Origin: Priapulus caudatus
Lineage: Eukaryota; Priapulida; Priapulimorpha; Priapulimorphida; Priapulidae
NCBI RefSeq assembly: GCF_000485595.1
Contig: NW_014577164.1
Span: forward strand, 362,166 to 387,534
Direction: 5' to 3'
Length of the DNA stretch: 25,369 nt
This document shows, one piece after another, positions 1 through 25,369 of the stretch. The position numbers were made by a program, and so were the translations under genes. Within the stretch, counting starts at the first letter, position 1. Each line of letters begins with the position of its first letter. The notes under the pieces were generated by a model that saw only the letters and a program-made list of their open reading frames with translations, made no database searches and was not told the origin of the DNA.

Positions 1-129
1 GCTAAACTAATCCGCGGCGCTAAAACTAGGATTGGGCCGCCGGGACAATCGGCCACTAATAAGTCATTCGCTTCGTGACCCTCATTGACATCAAGTCAAC
101 GTACCGGCGCGACAGTGAATTGGTAGCGG

Positions 130-380
130 CCATTGTATGATGCGTACACGGCCGCACACAGTGCTAGTGTACGCGACGTGTGTATTGATGCGTACACGGG
201 CCGCACAGTGTAGTGATACGCTGGGTGGTCAATTGATGCGTACACGGGCCGCAGCACAGTGTCGGCGCGCGTGTGTATGATGCGTACGGTCCGCACACAG
301 TGTAGGTACGCGACGTGGGTGTATGAATACGTAACGGGCCGCGAAGTGTTAGGTTACGCGCGGTGTTGAGATTGCTAAAC
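130..380. repeat. Degenerate ~46-bp minisatellite
   Basis: About five imperfect copies start near 139, 187, 235, 279 and 325 (spacing 44-48 bp), with a partial copy near 371. Each has a core like GATGCGTACACGGGCCGC, then CACAGTGT and GTACGCGACGTG. It is CpG-rich and free of coding signal. Confidence 0.8.
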
Positions 381-390
381 GGGCCTGCAC

Positions 391-570
<180 letters not shown>

Positions 571-825
571 GTGTGTGTGTCTGTGCGTGCGTGCGTACGT
601 GCGTGAGTGTGTGTATGTGTACGTGTGTCTACGATAACTATTATTATTATAGATTCAGAGACGTAAACTTTGTAAACAGTCGTCTGAGAATAATGTAAGC
701 CATTTACTATCACGCGCGTCCGGGTTGCGATCCAACATTGCGTACGCATCTTCGTAATATCGCCATTCGCAGAATGTAGCGCTTAGGGAAAGGGCTGGAG
801 CTGAGTATGAATAATGTCCTTGCAG

Positions 826-16786
<15,961 letters not shown>

Positions 16787-17035
16787 AGTCGGCGTGTCCA
16801 GACACATACTCCTGCTGCCAATCGCGGTTGTGGTGCAATGTTTTTGTTATTGTATTATTTTTTCTCCTGGTATTTTGTTCGACGTGTTGCATTTCAGTTG
16901 ATGCTAGTCAGAGTCCGTATTTTGAGAGACTCGACCGATCTTGTAGAATTTCAGATGAATGGCCTCTCCAGTATTATTTATTTGTTGCCATTTTTTGGAA
17001 GTAAAACTAAATAAATATTATGATTGCACGTGATT
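16787..17035 (+). other. 3' UTR of the Turtle-like gene
   Basis: AT-rich stretch after the TGA, with T-rich runs, leading to an AATAAA hexamer at 17010-17015. The end near 17035 is inferred from the usual 10-30 nt spacing from the hexamer to the cleavage site. Confidence 0.65.
17010..17015 (+). terminator. Polyadenylation signal AATAAA
   Basis: Canonical AATAAA about 225 nt after the stop codon, followed at 17037-17055 by a T-rich element (AACTTTTTTTTCATT) that could serve as the downstream element. Confidence 0.7.
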
Positions 17036-17345
17036 CTGAAATAACTTTTTTTTCATTATAATGAAAATGATATTTACTTGGTTTTAAAGACATTTTCATT
17101 TTCATCGGATCATTTTTAGCAGATTTGTCACGAATCAATTCTGAACGAATTTAGTCATCTTGCGTAGGTTTGCAGATAGTCCCAGTCTCATTTGTATGTC
17201 CATTCATTTCTTAATTGCTTGTGATTATTTCTGATTGTGGTTTTAAGGCGTTTTATCTAAAGAATGAGACATTTTAGTGGTTGGCGATGGCATTAGGGGA
17301 CTGATGCTGCAAAGTACGTCATTGTGGCGCACACGTGCGCACCAG

Positions 17346-17504
17346 CGTGTGCATACACACACACATGCATGCACACGCTCACGCACACGCACACGCACAC
17401 GCACACGCACACGCACAAGCACACACACACACGCACATGCACACGTACACACAACGCACACGCACACACACGCACACACATGCGCACTCACACACACACG
17501 CGCA

Positions 17505-17570
<66 letters not shown>

Positions 17571-17585
17571 TACACACACACAAAC
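17346..17585. repeat. (CA)n microsatellite
   Basis: Interrupted CA/CGCA array, purest at about 17508-17566. The His-Thr and Cys-Val open frames over it on both strands are artefacts. Confidence 0.95.
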
Positions 17586-18901
17586 GCACAACACGCGCTC
17601 GCAAACACACGCCATTAGATGGTGCTATAAAATTGCAAGTACGGTTCTTGATCATTTTAATGCATGAGCGCAGCAGGCCTTCTCTTCACGGTTCCTCTGG
17701 ATTCCACGCGGTAGTATTCAGCGAAGGAGTAGCTTTCTTCGACCAGCTTTTAAATGGGCTCACTTGGAGTTTCATGGTGTTCCTTTGGTGCTGATACTAT
17801 TATAGAAACCAATAGAATATACTCACAGGAGTATTACGTAGCATCGTCAGCATAGTGTGGATTTACTTGTGAGTCACCACGAAATAGCAAAGCACTGGGC
17901 GAGATAGAGAGAGAGAGAGCGCGCGCGAGAAAGATAGATAGATCGAAAGCGGAAGAGTCAGAGAGACAGGGAGAGAGAGAGAGAGAGTGAGACGGAGGGA
18001 GAGAGATTTAGAGAAAAAGAAAGAGTTCAGTATGAATGAGGTGTATGATGAGGTTTAGGTGTACGCGCGCGTGTATGTGCGCGCGTGCGTGCGTGTGTGC
18101 GTGCGTGCGTGCGTGCGTGTGCCTGTGCTTGCATACGTGTGTGCCTGCGCGTGATCGTGTGCTGTGCAACGCCGTGTATATACTGTGTAATAGTTTGTAA
18201 ATTAATACCTATTTCCTGTGGCTCGACGTGGCAGATGCACTCAAGCAGAAGAGCCTTGGTATCATAAACCGACTACAACGCTACTATTTATGTGCTTGAA
18301 TTTAAGTTAATTACGTTTATGTGTAGTACAAAAATCATACTGTCACGTGTTTGCAATCGTAGTTAAACTCATCGAGTGCGATGTACCAAAGCTGTTACAA
18401 AATGTTTATCGCGTCATTACCCAACTGCAGCCTGCCGCTTCGGATATTGTTACTCCCGTCGTGTCTGAGTGTAACACTGAATTCCGGACAGCGGACCCGC
18501 CCGTGTGGTCCCCGAGCATGGGCCCGATGTAGGTGACCGTGTAATTCTCGTTTCTTCCATACTGATGAGACTGTAGAGTTCCGAGAGAAAATTTTGAACC
18601 TCTTTATTTTTTTCATTTTTATGCACACTCGTTCCCGTGTTTCCAGCTTCGTTTTCACTTCGTATGTACTTTCGTAAGTACTTATGGGCTTGCCCCCAAA
18701 AAATCCACTTCCAGTAAAGATGAAACATCTACTGGGAGTACATAATTTTAGGTTGACGATGCATGAATTCCGCAGTTCAGTACTATACACTACTGGCCAG
18801 TTGTTAGCGAGCGGAGACGCAGTTACTGCAAATTTCCCGTTTGCCATGCGGTCAAATGAACTAGCTTCTTAGGTGAAATAAAAGAAATCGTCACGATACT
18901 A

Positions 18902-19042
18902 TGAGTGTGTGTGTGTGTGTGCGTGTGTGTGCGTGTGCGTTTGCGTGTGCGTGCGTGCGTGTGTGCGTGTGTGCGTGCGTGCGTGTGTGTGTGTGTGCGT
19001 GCGTGTGTGTCTGTGTGTGTGTGTGTGTGTTGTGTGTGCGTG
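18902..19042. repeat. (GT)n / (GCGT)n microsatellite
   Basis: Alternating GT and GCGT units, nearly uninterrupted over about 140 bp. Confidence 0.95.
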
Positions 19043-19974
19043 CGAAACTGACAAGCACCTGTCATGAATACTCAAACACTGGTGATGTCAGCTGCGACTT
19101 CCCCACTATTAACATGCTTCGTAAACGCTGCAACTTTCTTTTTAAAAAAACTGCAGTTTATTCAGTGCATCGTTAAGCAGCGTTCAGCCCCTAAACGATG
19201 TGTGTTCAGTGATTTATCGTTGAACTGCGTGGCGCCACTAAAAGCAGTAGAAGCTGACGAGCCTTGCCAATTTCCATTACTGATTAATTACCATCGGTAT
19301 CAAAAATGTATATCACAATTCGTAGGAATATATATTATTTGTGGAAGATAGGTGGAATCCCTCACGTGCGCACGCACGCACGCACCCAACGCATACATGC
19401 ACGCCTACACCTCCCACAAGATCCACGCATGACGTAGCCGCTGTTGTTTTGTGATGATTATCTACTCGCAAGGCGTCGCACTGCACCCTATATAATTGTT
19501 GCGTTCGCAGCTACGTCTTCGACATCGTCGTAAGACGATCGTCCTTCGCGACTGACCGGACTGTGACCGGCTTAGTGTGATGCGAGGTTCATTCAGGGGT
19601 CCATTACATATACACGAGAAGACAGAAAAGAGAGAGTGCATGCGGTACTTTCTAGCGGTCGTCGATCAGCGCGTTTGAATACGATCGCTCAATGTCCAGC
19701 GGCTTCCCTTCGTTTTCTGTTAGCAGTAACGATTTAATGGTCGCATTAACGATTTAATGGTCTCGACCTCTTACCATGCAAGGCTCTCCCAGTGCGTCGC
19801 GGATGTGTCCAAGCGCGCGACTCGCCGTCGATCGAGACGTGAGATGTTTTTCCAATCGCGAGTCGCTCGCTCTCCGAGTCACGGGACGGCACGTGGGCGC
19901 GACGTAAGAGCGGCTCTTCTTTCTTGTTTATTTGTGTTAAGTGTAACAATCGATTAGGCGGCTGTCACGTTAGA

Positions 19975-20280
19975 GAGCTGCACGCGCGCGTGAGCACACC
20001 GTGACGTCACAGTGCGCTGTGCCGCAGTGCGTCGTCACGTGAGCGCGCGCTGTGACGCAGTGCGTCGGCGTCACGTGAATGCGCTGTGACGTATCGTGGC
20101 ATCACGCGAGCGCACTGTGACACACAGCGTGTTGTTGCGTGAGCGCGCTGTGACGCCGCCGCGGGACGTCACCTGGGCCAGCTGTGACGTATCGTGGCAT
20201 CACGCGAGGGCACTGTGACGCAGCGTGTCCTACACACGCCCGTTGCGTGACATGCGCAGTTTCGTGACGCCGTGTGGCGG
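19975..20280. repeat. CpG-rich degenerate minisatellite
   Basis: Repeated modules of the type GTCACGTGAGCGCGCTGTGACGC, with GTATCGTGGCATCACGCGAG occurring twice (near 20091 and 20189). Unit length is irregular, about 35-45 bp. It contains many CACGTG/TCACGTG and TGACG cores, resembling E-box and CRE half-sites. It is a possible regulatory region, but no adjacent exon was found. Confidence 0.7.
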
Positions 20281-21974
20281 GCGGGTTGAACCTCACGGTA
20301 AGATGGTTACCTGTGATTACTACAGGCACAGGTGAGATCGATTCGGTGTAGCAGCAGATTGATCTTAAAGCGATGGTCTTACTGGTTGATCCACTCGTAC
20401 ATTGATTGATTCATTCGCCTTCTCACACTCGAAGTATTCGGACATTGCCGATTCAACATGGTATACACCCCCTCAGGAGTAAATAAAAACAAATCGTTGA
20501 AATAGGTCAGTTTAAATAAGTTAAATAAAAACAAGTGGTTAAAATCAGAATTTGTTTTTATTCATTCCTGACCCCCATTATGGTATGGCGAACGTCCCGT
20601 CTCTACATTGCGTGGGCATTTCTAGCAGAGTCCGTCATAACTTTGACTCGAATTCGACCTGCACTGCCCATGCGCAACATAGAAGGGGGTACGTTTGCCA
20701 TAGGAGGAATGCATACAATGCTACAGCGGCATACAGCATAGCTTAAGTCACGAGTGTTGTCTGTCGGATTGTAAATAACACGTACTGCTTCGCGTAAAAG
20801 CATATCATGAATTAGACATAGCCGGTGATGGCTGGTGGCTATACGTGTTCGCTTAAATCGTGTGATGAGTGGCTAACTACGTAGCCGGCTGCAGTGCCGA
20901 GTTCTCAAGACACACACGGTCAGTGACAATCAATAACACGTAGCGAGGCGTGCACGCGGTATACCCTCGCGTGTATGTATTCTAGGGATGATAGAATAGC
21001 CATCTCTGTTGATATCGCATAACATGTATCGAACGAACCATTTACGAAACCGATAATGGTCTGGAAAAATTCTACCCACTCATCTCACCCCCTGTCTATG
21101 TGTACGCACCCGTTGCTCGAGTAAATGGAACCTGAATAACTGGCGCGAGACAGAATGCATAGGGCGACACTGTCGGGTCGTTATCGCCAGTACTAAGCCA
21201 CACTTTCCTATAATATGTACTCGTAAGGCGACACGAATTTTTATATGACAGCGTGTTTGAACGTATACAGACCTATATCATATTAAATATATGTGTATTT
21301 TAATAGCTCTCTCGCGGCTCGAGCGTGCGCCATCGTTGTTGTTACACTCGGTCTGCCGCCGCCGCCGCCGCTGCAATTGCTCTTTTATCTGACTATATTA
21401 CAGCGATGGTTGCTGTTGTTGTTACACAGTTCGTTCGGTATGTATACTCGTATGTATGCCGGATCTCCTCCGTGCTCTAAGATCGACTAAATGGTAGACT
21501 AGCGTCTACGCGGATTTGCTTCAGTGATGTGTAGATTTCATTTGTGTAAATACACACTCTCGCGGTTACACTCTACTATGTATATACAGTGGATTCGTTT
21601 GTATTGAGATTGTCTTGTTGTACGTGTAGTCAACTTTTTCAAAAATATAGACATTACTTTTTTGGAAAAAATGCGTGTTGACTATCTTCATGAGCCCGTC
21701 ACGGCTCACGTAAATCTCACTTAATTCTCACCTTTCATAATGAGAATCCCATCTCTGTATCCTTCAATGTTGAATACTTTCTTACCAGGTACCCCCAGGA
21801 TCTCGCTATACCCGTTACATTAGATACTGTGCTGAATGGAACCTTCTGGATTTTTCTCGAGCCTAGTTTCACCGACTCTCAATGAATTCAATAACAATAA
21901 TCAATAAGTAAACAAAGTAAACAATAACAATAACATTACGAATAACGAACCAAGAAGCCTGAAGAATAGCTATA
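20281..21974. other. Intergenic, one small element
   Basis: Contains the 99-bp inverted-repeat element (20473-20571). Otherwise only short chance open frames and a (GCC)n patch near 21355-21371; no gene seen. Confidence 0.55.
20468..20576. mobile_element. 99-bp terminal-inverted-repeat element
   Basis: The element spans 20473-20571. Left end TCAGGAGTAAATAAAAAC, right end read inward TCAGGAATGAATAAAAAC, 16 of 18 matching and continuing into AAAT on both sides. It is flanked by CCCCC on each side (20468-20472, 20572-20576). An internal copy of TTAAATAAAAACAAG lies at 20521-20535. The homopolymeric duplication is weak evidence alone. Confidence 0.65.
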
Positions 21975-22280
21975 CCGACAAATGCGTAGGTCGACCAACT
22001 CGGATAACACACCAATCTATCACCTTTGATGGCACAGGACTGCACCAAATCTATACCGACAAACGTATCTATTAACTCTGATGACACATGTGCGCACCGC
22101 TTTTGATGACATACGTGTCTACGTGGCTCCGGAGACACACGTCGCTAGCAGCTGTGAATACACACGAATCTATAACCTATGGTGACATACGTCTGCATCG
22201 GCTTTGATGGCAGGCGCGTCTACTACCTCTGAGAACACATCTCCTTCTATCTGCTGCGATGACGCATAATAATGTGCTAT
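21975..22280. repeat. ~25-bp minisatellite, about 12 degenerate copies
   Basis: Units start near 21976, 22002, 22027, 22054, 22080, 22105, 22131, 22156, 22181, 22206, 22231 and 22257. The consensus is approximately GATGACACACGT followed by CTCTAC and a CCTCT end. The regular 25-26-bp phasing is clear although identity between units is modest. Confidence 0.8.
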
Positions 22281-25208
22281 TAGTGTGGTTACGGGATTTA
22301 GTCCGCTATTCGCATATAATTCCGTTACGTTTGTTGAACGATTCATGTTAAGGTTCTTGCCCATGCACTCGACGTGCTTAGTAGTTGCGTAGTACTACTT
22401 GGGTCTATTCTTCCGTTTTTCTGGACGATATTAGTGGCAAACTCGCGAGCAGTGTAACTCTCTATAGGTGAACTCGCACCCACGCAAGCGGGAAAGGCGA
22501 GGACATGCGAACGACTTGGAACGCACACGCGAATATTGAAGCAAATTTATTCGAAATATTTCGAATCAATACATCGATATCTGTGACAGCGACGTACGGA
22601 GGCCGCCGCTTCCGCACACATCCAGCCGACCGGAAATCAGTACGTTTCCGCGTCACGTGACGGCGAGCGTGTTTTCGCGTGTGTTTACTTACGTCCCTCT
22701 GACTCGCACGCTATGGCGTTAGCACAGGGCGCGGGGTAATTTCCTGCCACTTATAGGGACAACGCAACCGTACACATAGCCGGCCGTTGTTTATCTGGGT
22801 TCCCGCCACCCGTACCAATCCCGGATGGAAAAAATACATGCGCGCACTTAAAGCGATTGCTATCCTGTACGCGGGCGTGTGTGTTCGAGCCATTCAGGTA
22901 ATAAGTTTATCAACTTCTAACGTCGTACTACTAGTCAGTACCTTACGACATGTAATTCCGGTGCGAGCTTATCCCCTTTAGATATCCGCATTAGTGAGTG
23001 AAGCGTGAATACATCTATGAGTAATTCGAGCATCATTGGGAAAATTGCTGTTACAAAAAATTGGAGCAAGGAGTTTTATGCGAGTAACATTGTAATGAAA
23101 AGGGGAGATTGTTTCCTGCTCCCCTGTTAATAAGACACAAGCCCACTGTTAGGTAGGCATTGCTGTGAGAATCAGTGTTAAGCGCACGCACCATGCTGCT
23201 ATAGTCGCTATAGTCAAGCGTGTGGTATGCAAATCATTCGACTGCGTTCGTTATGTGAGTATATCTAACAGCTTATCGCATTGTAGATTATTGGCGACCA
23301 TCTTGAATCAACGAAGTCTGAGACAAGTTGATGCGAGTTCAGGGGAAGCTTACCTAAACAATCTCAGTGCCATCCATTTGCGTTCTTACTGCAGCTTAAG
23401 TAATAACACGAGGAACGGTGATAATGCAAAGAATATTAAGCGACATTCCGATAAATACTACAAACGTAATAAAGGGAATGAAGAGAGATTACACGCTCAT
23501 TCATATGCAGCATGTTCGCACCTATATAAGCGATGAATGCATTATTTTAATTACGTTTATTTTGTATAGCCGAGTTTAGAGAAGGATGCCCGTATTACAT
23601 CTTGGGAGTGGTCCCTATTTAGCAATTTACTTGGTTAGGGATCAGCAAAGTGTGGTTAGAGTTGAGGAGAGCTGTGAGAGTCTGAGAGAGAAGATAGATT
23701 AGGTTTGTTTTAGGGCGCAAAAACGCATAGGTAAGTATAGCACTTCATGAAAATCCTGTTTGTTTGCCTTTGATATGATTGATACGGTAGCTTTAAAATA
23801 TTTGCACAGCCACTACTCAGACATACGTGTACTCGCAATTCGTGACTGATCGTTTATGTCACACCAGATGTCGCTACCGCTGAAACCCGTGAATTCGCAG
23901 CTTGCATATGCCGTTTAGAAAAAAAATATATAACGTATGTGATGTTTGTGTACGAAATAAGACATTGTACTTTAATGCAATGAGAAAACATAGAGGGGCG
24001 GTGCTCTAATGGTTAGCATAAAATGTTTTGACTGAAGCGTCCAGTGGAAGTGATGCAAGTGTAACTGAAATGATATGGAAGATGGCCAAATATGGAGCAC
24101 TGGCCGCGCATAGAAGAGAAGTGCGCGCGGCAGAGGGAAAAGAAAAGATAACATGGTGGATCCGTGCGCCATAATGAAAGCCAGCGCACGGATCCAAAGA
24201 AAAGACGTCTTAGTAATTGTTAGCTAATTGTTGCTAAGTAACTAATTGTTGCTAAGCCACCTATAGGTGACAGAGTGTTCCTCCTCAGGGTGGCATGTAC
24301 GAACTGCCGCAGTATATATAATATAGTCTATTTCACGCAGCTGTCCCTTATTTCCCAGTCCGCTGCGCCTTGATGAACAGTACTAGTACTAGTAGAGTCA
24401 ACTAAGCATTTGCACTCGTTAACGAAGCCTGCCAAAGGCCGTGCCACAGACGGGGCGGTGCCCGTGCATGGTTAATTCGTCAGTGATAACACTGATATAC
24501 AGATCGGCTCCCCCCTCTCACATCGGCAGTTAGGTAATGTTCTTTTGTTTGACAGAGTCCGGGGCGGTGGGAGGGTGAGCAACTTTTTGGTTTGATGTGT
24601 GAGGGATTGGCGACTTGTATATTCCCGCATTTTACATGCACCGATCCAAAGCTCTGGGAAAGATCAATATACATAGAAAGAGAAGCTAACCTAGAAAACA
24701 GTCATATATATTTTTCGATTGATATTACAGCTCGAACAGCAATTTTCTGTTGTATAATACAAACAAATGACAATATTTTGTTTTCTGGCCTGCGCCGTCT
24801 TTCTTATGCATATTGCTATTCCTCATAACTTTTGCTGGGTGCATGTAAAATTGGGCTGCTTTTGAGAATGTACAAGTCGTGAATACATGCTGCTGTCTAG
24901 TTGGCTCCCGAATACAGTAGTGATATACTACACATCGTCATGATCATCGAGACTACTACATTTCTAATGCGATGACGGTCGGAGGTTATGTGATGTCCTT
25001 CGACAAACTACGGAGAGCGGTGTGCGATGTCTGTTTGTTGCGATAATTTGTAAATGATGTCTAACCAGTGCGCGGCTCCAAAATTAGTCAATTGTTTTAT
25101 CGAAGTTTGTTGATGATATGCGCAGCCCGAACGCAGTTAATAACGCTGCGATATGTTTGCAGTGATATTGTGTTCCACTTCGATGAGTGATGAACGGAAA
25201 TATATTTT

Positions 25209-25209
<1 letters not shown>
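22281..25209. other. Intergenic
   Basis: No supported gene. It contains a 123-codon open frame of unknown nature (23165-23536), a possible tRNA-derived element (23990-24250) and CTAGTA repeats near 24380-24393. The rest is featureless to my reading. Confidence 0.5.
24157..24196. repeat. 13-bp-arm hairpin
   Basis: TGGATCCGTGCGC (24157-24169) pairs perfectly with 24184-24196 across a 14-nt loop. There is no T-run after it, so it is not read as a transcription terminator. Confidence 0.75.
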
Positions 25210-25274
<65 letters not shown>

Positions 25275-25369
25275 ACGTAACGACGACGACTACGACGACA
25301 CGACCACCTACTACGTACTAACGTAACAACTAGTACGTTCGTTCGTTGGTTGGGTAGGGTAGGGTAGGG
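25210..25369. repeat. (AG)n tract, ACG-rich stretch and terminal (TAGGG) units
   Basis: About 30 AG units (25211-25270) precede an ACG/CTA-rich stretch. The window ends in four GGG runs separated by TA (25352-25369). The short number of units argues for a microsatellite or contig edge rather than a proven telomere. Confidence 0.85.

Larger units (their letters stand above)
17036..19490. other. Intergenic, microsatellite-rich
   Basis: No supported gene. It holds a long CA array (about 17346-17585), a GA-rich stretch (17900-18020), a GCGT/GT stretch (18063-18130), an unexplained minus-strand open frame (18395-18847) and a GT/GCGT array (18902-19042). Confidence 0.6.

Noticed and set aside
814-825. 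ATG at 814 as the start of the coding region
   Set aside because: It lies before the acceptor TTGCAG, and the encoded sequence starts in the middle of an Ig domain, so the true start is upstream of the window.
17243-17794. His-Thr and Cys-Val rich open frames on both strands
   Set aside because: Produced by the CA array.
21975-22280. Regularly spaced repeats suggestive of a CRISPR array
   Set aside because: Units are degenerate and directly tandem without unique spacers, in a eukaryotic intron-bearing locus.
25352-25369. True telomere at the window end
   Set aside because: Only four units, of a 5-bp type; too short to distinguish from a microsatellite.

Overview
The window is eukaryotic nuclear DNA carrying most of one spliced gene on the + strand, most likely from an invertebrate bilaterian. 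Coding exons are short, carry consensus GT/AG junctions, and are separated by AT-rich introns of about 0.2-2.4 kb. Introns and flanks are full of di-, tri- and hexanucleotide repeats, minisatellites and small inverted-repeat DNA elements. No species can be named from the sequence alone.

The gene (826-16786) is a Turtle/IGSF9-family type I membrane protein, a neuronal immunoglobulin-superfamily adhesion receptor. Fourteen exons join into one open frame: their lengths sum to 3315 nt, giving 1104 residues plus a stop, with matching phases at every junction. In order they encode the second half of an Ig domain (Ig3), Ig4, Ig5, fibronectin type III domain 1 (Fn1), a short linker exon, Fn2, a transmembrane helix and a long, low-complexity Ser/Arg-rich cytoplasmic tail. 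The signal peptide, Ig1, Ig2 and the first half of Ig3 lie upstream of the window. A 3' UTR of about 250 nt with an AATAAA signal follows.

Region by region: 1-825 is a ~46-bp minisatellite plus 30 perfect GTGTAT units, ahead of the first visible exon. 826-16786 is the gene. 17036-25369 is intergenic, with no coding region I can support; it holds CA/GT and GA microsatellites, a CpG-rich degenerate minisatellite (19975-20280), a ~25-bp minisatellite (21975-22280), a 99-bp terminal-inverted-repeat element (20473-20571), a possible degraded tRNA-derived element (23990-24250), and an (AG)n tract followed by four TAGGG-type units at the very end.

The most notable signals are non-coding. Several small DNA elements with recognisable inverted ends and target duplications (a hAT-like one, a 413-bp foldback, a 464-bp one with 5-bp duplications, and a 43-bp near-perfect palindrome) all lie within about 125 bp downstream of 5' splice sites of this gene. 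The membrane and cytoplasmic part of the gene also shows three possible isoform switches: a frame-neutral transmembrane exon, an in-frame tandem 5' splice site, and a duplicated 3' splice region whose upstream copy would truncate the tail.
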